63,719 nucleotides of DNA from a virus, in the IMG/VR virus record IMGVR_UViG_3300032240_001660, positions 1 to 63,719 of that record; one strand, 5' to 3'. A program made the position numbers and the translations under genes. Below, piece by piece: positions 37,903-46,392 of this stretch (the stretch's first letter is position 1; every line of letters starts with the position of its first letter). The notes under the pieces were generated by a model that saw only the letters and a program-made list of their open reading frames with translations, ran no database searches and had not been told where the DNA came from.

Positions 37903-39176
37903 TAACTACCTCTTGCCAATGTATCTGCATTTGCGAAATCATCTCTAAAATCTGCCTTTGTTAAGTATGTCATTTCTTGGAATTGCAATGTAGCTTGAAT
38001 TGATACTGGCATACCTGTGCGACCCAAATAAGGTTCGTTTTCACCAGGTGTCTCATATGCAGCCCAACCATTTGGTGCATAGTTGATATCAAGTGTAGTC
38101 AATACGCAAGTTGCAATTTGTGGAATGTTAGGATTTTCTTTACCGGAATTATAAAATTTAATATCAAACTCTGAAGGAGGAACTAAAAAACCTCCTGCAT
38201 TTTTCATTAGTTCTGGTGCTTGATGGAAACGAAGTCTTTCTAAAATTCTTTGAACTTCTAACGCTTCTCTTTCATCTCTCGGATAAAATGTAAAATCAAA
38301 TTGGAATGTTCTAAAATTAGGAGACTTGTAAACCATTTCCAACATTGGATTTTGCACACGACCTGTTGAAGCTAAAATTGCTTGACCTGTTTGAGCACTA
38401 CCTAACGCTTCTGCAACGGCAGTACCTGCTTTTTGTTTACCAATTTCTGTGGCAGTTTTACCTATCGCACTAAGACCTTCTGCACCACCATTTTGGAAAG
38501 CATCATAAACTGATTTACCACCGGCAAGTGCTTGACCACCTAATTCACTACCTAAATTCAATTGGTCATAAGATTGTGAATAATTGTATTGTAATGTGTC
38601 TGGCATATACAACGCAATTGCATCTGTTGTGAGTTTAGTTGTTCTTAAAAAATCTAAACTACCGCCAGTGATTCTTTTAATTGAATTATCGATAAGTGAT
38701 TGTGTGGCAACAGAACCACCACCTAAACTGATATTTGCTTGGCCAAAAATATTACCAATACCACCTGTGATACCACCAATAATACCACCTGCGGCTTTAC
38801 TAATTGCACTTGTAATACCACTTAAAACGCCGCCTGTTTTTTGATTGAGTTGGTTTAATCCATTATTAATTTTACCCATTAATTCATTACCAAAATTTGT
38901 TGCTAATTTTTGTGGGTTGGCCAAGTTTGCTAAATCAAAAGCTGGTCCTAAACCACCACTAGCACCAAAATCGGAAACTGTGGTTCTTTTAAAACTAGAC
39001 TCTTTCTGTTCACGGATATAAAAAATAACATAGTGTGATTTGTCCGTATTACCAATATCTAATGGATAACGGAGTGTAGTTCTTTCAAATTGACTGCCAG
39101 AAAGGCTAGACAAAGGACCTATTCTGTTTCCAGAACTTTTATTAAAAGATATGTCTGAGAATCCAAAAAGCGCCAT
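37902..39176 (-). CDS. 48: Tail tube cap / baseplate protein gp48-like
   Basis: A 424-residue protein (T4 gp48 364). The C-terminal half carries the family pattern RTFQFDFTFYPRDEREALEV followed by LERLRFHQAPE, then a tube-like beta region ending in SIQATLQFQEMTYLTKADF. Residues about 60-170 are Gly/Ala/Ile-rich, as in T4 gp48 before the tube domain. Gp48 and gp54 start tail-tube polymerisation on the baseplate. It is the first gene of the minus-strand late block, with a CATAAATA box and an AGGACA ribosome site upstream. Confidence 0.85.
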   Translation of the reverse strand: MALFGFSDISFNKSSGNRIGPLSSLSGSQFERTTLRYPLDIGNTDKSHYVIFYIREQKESSFKRTTVSDFGASGGLGPAFDLANLANPQKLATNFGNELMGKINNGLNQLNQKTGGVLSGITSAISKAAGGIIGGITGGIGNIFGQANISLGGGSVATQSLIDNSIKRITGGSLDFLRTTKLTTDAIALYMPDTLQYNYSQSYDQLNLGSELGGQALAGGKSVYDAFQNGGAEGLSAIGKTATEIGKQKAGTAVAEALGSAQTGQAILASTGRVQNPMLEMVYKSPNFRTFQFDFTFYPRDEREALEVQRILERLRFHQAPELMKNAGGFLVPPSEFDIKFYNSGKENPNIPQIATCVLTTLDINYAPNGWAAYETPGENEPYLGRTGMPVSIQATLQFQEMTYLTKADFRDDFANADTLARGS

Positions 39177-39203
39177 GATTGTCCTATGAAGGGTTATAGA
39201 TAA

Positions 39204-39211
39204 TATTTATG
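39204..39211 (-). promoter_or_regulatory. Late-type promoter box CATAAATA before gp48
   Basis: CATAAATA on the minus strand about 27 bases before the gp48 ATG, in the 32-base divergent gap between gp48 and gp4. It probably launches the long minus-strand structural operon. Confidence 0.6.
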
Positions 39212-39640
39212 TCATACAAAGGATGGTTTCGTCCAAGAAACCCAAACAAATATAAAGGCGATGCCTCAAACATCGTCTATCGTTCCAATTGGGAACTTCG
39301 GGTAATGAAATACCTTGATGAAAATACTGCCGTCATATGGTGGGCATCTGAGGAGTTGCCGATACCTTATGTGTCGCCAGTTGATAATAAAGTGCATCGT
39401 TACTTTCCAGATTTCATAGTCAGGATCAAACGGAAAGATGGCTCCGAGCAGACTTCAATACTAGAAGTGAAGCCGTATAAACAGACGATGATGCCAACTC
39501 AAAAGCGCAAGACCAAACAATACCTATATGAAGTTACCCAATACGCCATCAATCAAGAAAAGTGGAAAGCTGCCACTTTGTTTTGTAAAGAACATGGATG
39601 GCAGTTTCAAATCATAACAGAAAAAGAACTTGGCATTTGA
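39209..39640 (+). CDS. 4: Head completion protein gp4-like
   Basis: A 143-residue protein (T4 gp4 about 150). Conserved signature: NIVYRSNWELRVMKYLDENT, then WASEELPIPYVSPVDNKVHR and YFPDFIVRIKRKDG, with ILEVKPY following. The PDF and EVK residues form a PD-(D/E)xK-type nuclease site in the TnsA-like fold of this family. Gp4 acts on packaged heads before neck attachment. It is the first plus-strand gene, divergent from gp48. Confidence 0.9.
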   Translation: MSYKGWFRPRNPNKYKGDASNIVYRSNWELRVMKYLDENTAVIWWASEELPIPYVSPVDNKVHRYFPDFIVRIKRKDGSEQTSILEVKPYKQTMMPTQKRKTKQYLYEVTQYAINQEKWKAATLFCKEHGWQFQIITEKELGI

Positions 39641-39648
39641 GATAAATA
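39641..39648 (+). promoter_or_regulatory. Late-type box GATAAATA before the gp2-like gene
   Basis: GATAAATA follows the gp4 TGA stop and ends five bases before the ATG at 39654. It is the only clear plus-strand copy of the box in this block. Confidence 0.4.
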
Positions 39649-39653
39649 CTCAA

Positions 39654-40214
39654 ATGGCGAAACCACTAATTGACAGAATAAAAACATCGTTGGCGAAAGA
39701 AGGTCTTACGCCAAGGACAAATGCGGCTCGTGCTTGGTTAAGGTCTAAAGTTAAAGACTTATCTCCAACACCAAATTCTATTATGCGTGACCAACAAAGA
39801 CTTCGTGAGAATTCTATGATTGGTCGTATGTATTTTTACTTTTACAATCCAAAGTGGAAAGATTCGTTGCCATATTACGACAGGTTCCCATTGGTCATTC
39901 CAATTGAACGATACCAAGACGGTTTTCTAGGGTTGAATTTACATTACATTCACCCAAAGCAACGAATTATCCTTTTAGACAAATTGAGTCAAGTGGCATC
40001 AAATAGAAACTATGATGAAAAAACTAAACTACGATTAAGTTATAGTTATTTAGCTAGTGCTTCAAAAGCATTTGAGGCTATGCCTTGTATTAAACGATAT
40101 TTATTTACAAATATACAATCCCGTTTTTTAGAAATAACTGCTGACGAATGGGATATAGCGGTAATGTTACCTGCTGAAAACTTTGTTGGTGCGACAACAA
40201 GCAAAGTATGGTAA
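39654..40214 (+). CDS. 2: DNA end protector gp2-like protein
   Basis: 186 residues from the ATG at 39654 (a TTG at 39630 inside gp4 is a weaker start). The core is MIGRMYFYFYNPKWKDSLPY, YDRFPLVIPIERYQDGFLGL and NLHYIHPKQRIILLDKL. I associate this with the gp2 DNA-end protector/head completion family of T4-like phages, and T4 likewise has gene 2 beside gene 4. In T4 gp2 binds DNA ends and protects them from RecBCD. T4 gp2 is longer (about 274), so the call is moderate. Confidence 0.6.
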   Translation: MAKPLIDRIKTSLAKEGLTPRTNAARAWLRSKVKDLSPTPNSIMRDQQRLRENSMIGRMYFYFYNPKWKDSLPYYDRFPLVIPIERYQDGFLGLNLHYIHPKQRIILLDKLSQVASNRNYDEKTKLRLSYSYLASASKAFEAMPCIKRYLFTNIQSRFLEITADEWDIAVMLPAENFVGATTSKVW

Positions 40215-40235
40215 GATTCTAGGAAAAAATTCTAA

Positions 40236-40985
40236 ATGTCATTTTCACCAAATTTATTTTTATCTAATATAAGAGCAAAAGATGGACTTGCAAAACCTTC
40301 CCGTTTTGAAGTTGTTCTTCCTATTCCGCCTTACATTAATAGTTTTGTTGGCAATTCAGTTATTGAAAAAATTTTGAATTTTCCAAACTCCATTTTCTCA
40401 GATGTTTCAGATGCCATTGGTTCTGCATTTGGCCGTGGCGGTGAACAAGATGAATACTCTAAGACTTCAAATTCATCTATGTCAAGATACTTAGCGCTTC
40501 AATGTGAAAGTGCAGAATTACCAGGTAGAACACTACAAACTGCCGATGTAAAAATTTATGGACCTACATTTAAAGTTCCATACCAATCACAATACGGTGA
40601 CACAACATTAACATTTTTGTGTACCAATGAATTTTATGAGCGTAAATTGTTTGACCGTTGGATTGAAGCAATTCATCCTTCTGATACAAACAACCTTAGA
40701 TATCCAAAAGGAGAAAAATCCAGATATCTAACTAATATTAAAATTATTCAATATGATGATTTTATTAAAAAAATTTACGCAGTAGAATTGATGGATGCAT
40801 TTCCAATTGGAGTTGCACCACAACAGTTAAGTTGGTCTGAAGATGGATTTCACAGACTATCTGTGCAAATTGCATATCAAAGATATAGACCAATTTACGA
40901 AGGATCCTATGACCTTGCCTCAGCGGCAACTGCGTTGTTTGGTTCTGCATTTTCGAGAATTTTACCGCTGGGTAAAGCATTTTAA
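40236..40985 (+). CDS. 54: Baseplate tail-tube initiator gp54-like
   Basis: A 249-residue protein with the tube-protein fold signature: SRYLALQCESAELPGRTLQT, then VPYQSQYGDTTLTFLCTNEF, a Trp motif FDRWIEAIH, and a C-terminal ELMDAFPIGVAPQQLSWSED with VQIAYQRYRPI. The tube fold is shared by gp19 and gp54; the N-terminal extension (SNIRAKDGLAKPSRFEVVLP) and position beside gp26 and hub genes favour gp54. T4 gp54 is about 320 residues. AGGAAAA precedes the ATG. Confidence 0.7.
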   Translation: MSFSPNLFLSNIRAKDGLAKPSRFEVVLPIPPYINSFVGNSVIEKILNFPNSIFSDVSDAIGSAFGRGGEQDEYSKTSNSSMSRYLALQCESAELPGRTLQTADVKIYGPTFKVPYQSQYGDTTLTFLCTNEFYERKLFDRWIEAIHPSDTNNLRYPKGEKSRYLTNIKIIQYDDFIKKIYAVELMDAFPIGVAPQQLSWSEDGFHRLSVQIAYQRYRPIYEGSYDLASAATALFGSAFSRILPLGKAF

Positions 40986-41007
40986 AAATTTATAAAGCGA
41001 GGATATT

Positions 41008-41742
41008 ATGGCACTACCTAAACTAGATGTACCTACCTTTGAAGTCAAAATGATTTCAAGTGGTAAGACTATTCGTATTCGTCCGTTCTTGGTAAAAGAA
41101 CAGAAATTATTTCTAATGGCATCAGAATCAGATGACCCAAAAGAAACTATCCGTGTGATTAGACAGGTATTGAAAAATTGTATTTTGGACGATATTGATG
41201 TTGACCAATTACCAACATTCGACTTAGAATGGTTGTTCATGCACTTGAGAGCGAGGTCTGTTGAAGAAATTGTCGACCTCAAATACAAGTGTAATAACAT
41301 GATTAAAGACACCGAAGGTGATGAAAAAAAATGTAGTGGTGTTGTAGATTTCAAATTGAATCTATTAGAACTGCAACCATTTAAACATGAAGCACATTCT
41401 AACAAATTTAAAATTACTGAAAAACTCGGTATTTGTTTAAAATATCCAACTTTTGAACTCATTGAAAAATATGAAACAAAAGATGAGAATGAAGTTATGT
41501 TAGATATTTTGGTTGATTGTATTGATTACCTTTACGATGACGACCAAATCTACTATGCAAAAGATTCTACAAGAGATGAATTAAAAGATTTTGTAGATAA
41601 CTTACAACAAAAAGATTTAGAAAAAATTAAAAACTTTTTTGAAACTGTACCTGAAATTAAGAAAGACTTAAATTTTGAATGTCCTAAATGCGGTTATCAC
41701 GAATCGATAACTGTGAAAGGTTTACAAAATTTTTTCGTCTAA
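41008..41742 (+). CDS. 26: Baseplate hub protein gp26-like with Zn finger
   Basis: A 244-residue protein of the T4 gp26 hub family (T4 208). Landmarks: SGKTIRIRPFLVKEQKLFLM, TFDLEWLFMHLRARSVEEIV and a C-terminal ECPKCGYHESITVKG, a likely partner of Cys51 and nearby Cys (YKCNN, KKCSG) in binding zinc. In T4, gp26 helps assemble the baseplate hub. The end of the gene has a slippery heptamer (AAATTTT, 41727-41733) two codons before the stop, from which a -1 shift would add 66 residues. GAGGATATT lies before the ATG. Confidence 0.75.
   Translation: MALPKLDVPTFEVKMISSGKTIRIRPFLVKEQKLFLMASESDDPKETIRVIRQVLKNCILDDIDVDQLPTFDLEWLFMHLRARSVEEIVDLKYKCNNMIKDTEGDEKKCSGVVDFKLNLLELQPFKHEAHSNKFKITEKLGICLKYPTFELIEKYETKDENEVMLDILVDCIDYLYDDDQIYYAKDSTRDELKDFVDNLQQKDLEKIKNFFETVPEIKKDLNFECPKCGYHESITVKGLQNFFV
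41727..41733 (+). promoter_or_regulatory. Candidate -1 ribosomal frameshift site A AAT TTT
   Basis: The heptamer A AAT TTT fits the X XXY YYZ rule for -1 slippage in the gp26 reading frame, and the tract continues with further T residues. The zero-frame stop follows after TTC GTC. The -1 frame is open for 66 codons. No obvious downstream stem or pseudoknot was found by eye. Confidence 0.55.
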
Positions 41743-41933
41743 CTTTTCGTTATGATACCCTGAGAAATTATTATGAAACTAACTTTGCTATGATGCAACA
41801 TCACAAATACAGTTTAACTGAACTTGAAAATATGTTGCCATGGGAAAGAAGCATTTATGTGGGTCTGCTTGTTGATTATTTGAAGAAAGAAAAAGAACGC
41901 TTGGAATTGCAAAAAGCCTCAAGAAGAAGATAG
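41733..41933 (+). CDS. -1 frame extension of gp26 / tail assembly chaperone-like C-terminal ORF
   Basis: The open frame overlapping the gp26 end encodes FRLTFRYDTLRNYYETNFAM and then SLTELENMLPWERSIYVGLL with a charged helical tail. The LPWERxIYVxLLxxYL pattern looks like the small C-terminal products of tail-assembly chaperone gene pairs. An ATG exists at 41688 inside gp26 but has no ribosome site, and the next Met codons (about 41790) have none either. A -1 shift would give a 308-residue gp26 fusion. Independent translation cannot be excluded. Confidence 0.6.
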   Translation, partial: FRLTFRYDTLRNYYETNFAMMQHHKYSLTELENMLPWERSIYVGLLVDYLKKEKERLELQKASRRR

Positions 41934-41936
41934 TAA

Positions 41937-43979
41937 ATGGCCGCTAATAAAAAAACAAATCTCTTAGACATACTTGCCGGAGAACTTGGTTATAAGTCTG
42001 GTAAAGATTTAAAAGAAAAAATGAAATCTGGCGGAGGTGGCTTAAAAAGTCGCCTAGAATCTGGCGAAGGCATCAAAGAAGCGATTAAGGGTAGTGTTTC
42101 TGATTTTAAAGGAAACATTAAAAAGGCGACAGACCCAAAACGATTTGGTAAAAAAGTTTACATGAATTTTTTTGGCGGAGACGATGTGTTCTCCGCCTAC
42201 ATGCGTGGTAGACTTAATAAACAAACTAAAGATAAAGTTGGTAAAGACGATATATCGCCTACACCTGATGCCGCAGGAAGTGGTGGTGGTATCGACCAAG
42301 ATGCGGTTGCATATCTACGCATCATTGCAAAGAGTTCATTATCACTACATCTCATGTCCAGAGATGTTAATGTTCTTCGCCAAAATATTGTAAAACTTAC
42401 AAAGATTGAAGCCGATTCTTATAATAAAGATAAGAAGAAAAAAGACCAAGTTGAGGCAGTTGGTAAAGCAGATGCGTTCTTTCTGAAAGAGGACGAAAAA
42501 GAAGCCAAGTTAGAGGCATCTAAAAAGAAAATACAAGGTGATAAACCTACTCAAGTAAATAAAGAAGGAAAAGAAAAAGATTCTGGTGGTGGTTTATTGG
42601 ACACTATCATTGGTTTCTTTAGTAATAGCTTTCTAGGTGCATTTAAAGGACTTTTAAATCCAAGTGCGTTATTAAAAATTCTTGGTAAAGTCTTTATATT
42701 TGCAACAATTTTCTTATCACTATTCAATGGCATTACTGCGGCATTCGACCGTTGGAAAGAAACGGGAGATTTAAAGGAATCAATCATTGCCGGTCTTGGT
42801 GCAATTGTTGATTTTCTAACATTTGGTTTTTTTGGTGAAGATTCTGTTCGTAGTTTATTTGGTTCTGTATCTGCATTTTTAGACCCTATTATTGATACTA
42901 TTGGTGGTGTAATTGATGGTTTGAAAAATTGGGTTGTCAACAATGTTGGCATTCCAAAAATCTCATTGGGTAGTATTAAGAACCCTTTCACTGGTACCGT
43001 ATATGATTTAGGTTCAGTTGGTCCTTACTACCCGTTTAAAAAAGATCCATCTAGTTCTGCACCCGAAAAGACTGAAAAAACTCCTGTAAAAGAAACGAAG
43101 GAAGTTAAAGGTGCAACCGAAGAAGAAGCCGCAAAAGCAAGAGCAAAAGCGGCCGCAACAGACCCACGCAGAGTAGACCAACCTGCGGCTGAAACTGCAA
43201 CTGTATCACCTACACCTACACCAAAATCATCTGATGCAAGTCAAGTTGAAAGAATGAATGGTGAGAAAATTAAACTCCCATCAGGTGTAACTTATAATGC
43301 ACAATCGGGTGATTTTATCTATAATGGTGTTCCATTTAAAGCAGAATCACAAGATGAAATGGACAACTTTGTTAAAGCAATTAATAACAAAACAGTTGTT
43401 GAAATGCAGTCCAAAGATTCTTCTGGTGCATCAGTCACTAAAGTATTAGATGGTACAACAGGTGATGTATCTGTAAAACCACCTAAACAGGAAGCACCAT
43501 CACCAATTAAAGCGGATGCAAATGTTACAGTTTCTGGAGCTCCAGGTATGGATGGTGCTTCTGGTTCTCAGGGTGCACCAGGCAATTCTGGTGCTTCTGG
43601 TGCTTCTGGTGCCAACGGTGCTTCAGCAGAAACATCACCAAGTGCAATGTCACCAAGTGCAAGTGAACCTTCTATACCTTCTGGTGGCGGAGAGTCACCA
43701 CCATCGGGTGGTTCATCACAAACTGCACCGGCAGCAAGTGAGACTTCACCTACTGAAGAAAATGCACCTGCGCCAATGACTGCATCTCCATCGGGTTCAG
43801 ATTTAAATTCCGCATCAATGGCAGTTGCAGAAGAACAGAGAATGGAAGCATCTGCGGATGAAGGGACAACTATTAATAATTCTACAAACAATAGTAACAC
43901 ATCATCACCTGATAAACCAAATACACAAATTGCCGATGTTTATGATTCTGAATTTGCCGCACTATTAGTAGGAACATAA
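41937..43979 (+). CDS. Baseplate hub / tape-measure-like protein A (680 aa)
   Basis: A 680-residue protein paralogous to the next gene. Shared block: AYLRIIAKSSLSLHLMSRDV then VLRQNIVKLTKI (residues about 120-155), followed by a conserved hydrophobic region (LLKILGKVFIFATIFLSLFN, GITAAFDRWKETGDLKESI; about 240-330) that could span or insert into membranes, as in tape-measure or hub proteins. The C-terminal third is Pro/Ser/Ala-rich with a short collagen-like stretch (GAPGMDGASGSQGAPGNSG). Position after gp26 suggests a T4 gp29/gp28-like role, but there is no clear sequence identity. Confidence 0.6.
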   Translation: MAANKKTNLLDILAGELGYKSGKDLKEKMKSGGGGLKSRLESGEGIKEAIKGSVSDFKGNIKKATDPKRFGKKVYMNFFGGDDVFSAYMRGRLNKQTKDKVGKDDISPTPDAAGSGGGIDQDAVAYLRIIAKSSLSLHLMSRDVNVLRQNIVKLTKIEADSYNKDKKKKDQVEAVGKADAFFLKEDEKEAKLEASKKKIQGDKPTQVNKEGKEKDSGGGLLDTIIGFFSNSFLGAFKGLLNPSALLKILGKVFIFATIFLSLFNGITAAFDRWKETGDLKESIIAGLGAIVDFLTFGFFGEDSVRSLFGSVSAFLDPIIDTIGGVIDGLKNWVVNNVGIPKISLGSIKNPFTGTVYDLGSVGPYYPFKKDPSSSAPEKTEKTPVKETKEVKGATEEEAAKARAKAAATDPRRVDQPAAETATVSPTPTPKSSDASQVERMNGEKIKLPSGVTYNAQSGDFIYNGVPFKAESQDEMDNFVKAINNKTVVEMQSKDSSGASVTKVLDGTTGDVSVKPPKQEAPSPIKADANVTVSGAPGMDGASGSQGAPGNSGASGASGANGASAETSPSAMSPSASEPSIPSGGGESPPSGGSSQTAPAASETSPTEENAPAPMTASPSGSDLNSASMAVAEEQRMEASADEGTTINNSTNNSNTSSPDKPNTQIADVYDSEFAALLVGT

Positions 43980-43982
43980 TCA

Positions 43983-46346
43983 ATGGCAGATAAGTCACCA
44001 ACCCTAGAAAAAAAGGGACCTTCTTCTGAATTGGCAAATGAAGGTGGAACATCCGAAGCAAACGCCTACTTCAAAATAATCGCAAAGAGTATGTTGTCCT
44101 TGCATCTAATGGCAAGAGACATGAATGTTGCTCGCCAAAATGTCCAAAAATTGGTGAAGATGAAAGGTGGAGAAGTTGCTAAAGGGGCAGATGCACATTG
44201 GTTAAATGAAACAGATGCAGAAACTAAATTAAATGTAGATAAAGAAAAACTTTCACCTACAAAAGTGGAAGAAAAAGAACCTACTAAAAAGAAATCCATG
44301 TTAAGTAAACTTGGAGAAAATCTTTTTGGTGGTGGAATAAACAAACTCAAAAAGAACTTATTGCGTTATGCAAAAGTTATCTTCTCACCTAAAAATCTAT
44401 TAAAGATATTAGGTAAAATAGCATTACCATTAACAATCATTACTGCAATATGGCAAGGCATTACTGGTGCTTGGGATGCTTATCAGGAAACTGGTAGTAT
44501 TTGGGAAGCATTTAAAGGTGGTATAGGACAAATTGTTGACTTCTTCACATTTGGACTTATCGACAAAGAAATGGTCGGTGGTTTTATGGATAAAGTTGCC
44601 GATTTTCTATCACCCGTAACTGATGCAATCAAAACTTTTTTTGGTAAATTTTCTGATTGGTTCTCTGAAAAATTCAATGCAGTAAAAAGTTTCTTTGGTG
44701 TGAATGTTGCACCTTCTACAAAAGTTGTGGAAGTTAAACAAGATGAGCAAGCCGCTAAAGATTATGAGAAATGGAAAGCGGAACAAGAAGCCGCTATTAA
44801 AAAACAAGAAGAAGATTTAGCCAAGTTAAAGAAACAAGAAGAAGAAGCTCAATACACAGGTGGAGATGAGATTGTCCGTAAACGAATGGGTTTACAGGAA
44901 AAATCTGCTGAGGTTGTTCAAAAAGAAATAGAAACTAAGAAAGCCGCAGTTGCCGCAACAGGTGCAACTAAAGAAACAAAAGCGGCCGCAGTATCAGGTG
45001 GAAAACCGCCAGCAACAGCACCGACTAAAGAGGCAGCTGCCGGTCCTGCGCCAACGATTTCGGGTGGCGACAAATGGATAATGGAGATGATTAAACAACA
45101 TGAAGGTGTTAGATTAAAACCTTACAAAGACACAAAAGGATTGTGGACTGTTGGTGTTGGTCACTTAATTGGTGACGGCAAATCATTACCACCTGAATGG
45201 GACAGACAATTTACAATGGAAGAAGTTGATAAGTTGTTTGCACAGGATTTTGCAGAACATAAGAAATGGGCGGAAAAATCACCTGGATGGGACAAAGCAA
45301 ATCCAAAGGGTCAAGGTGCATTGATTGATTTAGCATTTAATATGGGTGGTGGTTGGTTTAAGAAATTTAAAAATGCCTCTTCTAAATTGGCATCAGGAGA
45401 TTTCAAAGGTGCCGCCGATGAATTGATTGATAGTGAATGGTATAAGCAAGTCAAAGGTCGTGCAGTTACCATTGTTAATTTAATTCGTGATGGTTCAGGT
45501 GGTTCTCCAACACAAGTTGCTCAAGCAAAACCATTAAATGTTCCGCCTCCTGCGGCAACAGGAGGAACAACCGCAGCTGCAGGACCTACCGGTGGTGCGG
45601 GAGGTGGCGGTGGTTCACTTGCATCTTTAGTTACTACACAATCAGGTGTAGATTTAAGTGCGTTTAATTCTGAATTTGAAAAACGAGTTTCCACTATGGC
45701 GGCAGACTTCAAGGCCAAAATGGGAAAACCACTTCTCATTACTTCAGGTTATCGTAGTAACGAAAAACAAAAGCAACTTTGGGATGAAGCACTTGCAAAG
45801 AATGGCGGTGATGCGGCTAAAACAAGAAAATTAGTTGCAGAACCGATGCCACCTTTAGGACAAGGCAAAGGAAGTTTTCACCTTACAGGATATGCCATTG
45901 ATATTAATTCAAAAGGTGATACTGGTATTAACTCACTTGCCGGCAGTAGAGATAAACCTACTGGTTGGTTGGAAAAATTCGGATTAACAAGACCAGTTGC
46001 AGGTGAAGATTGGCATGTCCAAGCAACAGGACTTGCACCAACACCAGACAATCCTAATAATCCTGGTAAAACAATTGCGGTTGCAAGTAAGGATGGAAAA
46101 GCAACCGATGTTGCAACCGGTAAATCAGAACAAATTGCGGGTAATGCACCATCCACAGGAACACAAGTGGCACAATCATCTGCTGATGTAGCATCTGGTC
46201 AGAGACAACAACAGAAGCCAAATACACCAATTGTGATGAATAATAATACAACCAATGTTACATCGGTAACAAGAACCACGACTACGCCACAACCAAAAGA
46301 ACAACGACCTGATACCGCAGTTAACCTAGCTGCGAGGGTGGCATAA
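43983..46346 (+). CDS. Hub/tape-measure-like protein B with GH24 lysozyme and M15 peptidase domains (787 aa)
   Basis: N-terminal paralogue of protein A (AYFKIIAKSMLSLHLMARDM; hydrophobic block about 135-190). Residues about 363-510 are a T4-type lysozyme: KQHEGVRLKPYKDTKGLWTV keeps the catalytic Glu374, Asp383 and Thr389 with T4 spacing (9 and 6). Residues about 560-685 are an M15/VanY-type peptidase: SFHLTGYAIDI (His633, Asp640) and EDWH (Glu675, His678). It would cut glycan and peptide bonds of peptidoglycan during injection, replacing the lysozyme absent from gp5. The C-terminus is Thr/Asn-rich. The neighbouring gp5 and hub genes make a virion-borne tail enzyme likely. Confidence 0.8.
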   Translation: MADKSPTLEKKGPSSELANEGGTSEANAYFKIIAKSMLSLHLMARDMNVARQNVQKLVKMKGGEVAKGADAHWLNETDAETKLNVDKEKLSPTKVEEKEPTKKKSMLSKLGENLFGGGINKLKKNLLRYAKVIFSPKNLLKILGKIALPLTIITAIWQGITGAWDAYQETGSIWEAFKGGIGQIVDFFTFGLIDKEMVGGFMDKVADFLSPVTDAIKTFFGKFSDWFSEKFNAVKSFFGVNVAPSTKVVEVKQDEQAAKDYEKWKAEQEAAIKKQEEDLAKLKKQEEEAQYTGGDEIVRKRMGLQEKSAEVVQKEIETKKAAVAATGATKETKAAAVSGGKPPATAPTKEAAAGPAPTISGGDKWIMEMIKQHEGVRLKPYKDTKGLWTVGVGHLIGDGKSLPPEWDRQFTMEEVDKLFAQDFAEHKKWAEKSPGWDKANPKGQGALIDLAFNMGGGWFKKFKNASSKLASGDFKGAADELIDSEWYKQVKGRAVTIVNLIRDGSGGSPTQVAQAKPLNVPPPAATGGTTAAAGPTGGAGGGGGSLASLVTTQSGVDLSAFNSEFEKRVSTMAADFKAKMGKPLLITSGYRSNEKQKQLWDEALAKNGGDAAKTRKLVAEPMPPLGQGKGSFHLTGYAIDINSKGDTGINSLAGSRDKPTGWLEKFGLTRPVAGEDWHVQATGLAPTPDNPNNPGKTIAVASKDGKATDVATGKSEQIAGNAPSTGTQVAQSSADVASGQRQQQKPNTPIVMNNNTTNVTSVTRTTTTPQPKEQRPDTAVNLAARVA

Positions 46347-46369
46347 AAAAACCCGGCATAAAGCCGGGT
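46345..46369 (-). terminator. Factor-independent terminator after gp32 (convergent junction)
   Basis: Perfect 7-bp GC-rich stem ACCCGGC/GCCGGGT with an ATAAA-type loop. On the minus strand it is followed by a run of seven T, making a strong terminator for the gp32 operon. On the plus strand the A run precedes the stem and no T run follows, so it would stop the tail genes less well. Confidence 0.9.
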
Positions 46370-46392
46370 CAAGTAATTAAAGGACTAGTTAA

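Noticed and set aside
39630-39653. TTG start for the gp2-like gene
   Set aside because: Lies inside gp4 with no ribosome site; the ATG at 39654 fits the family start and follows a GATAAATA box.
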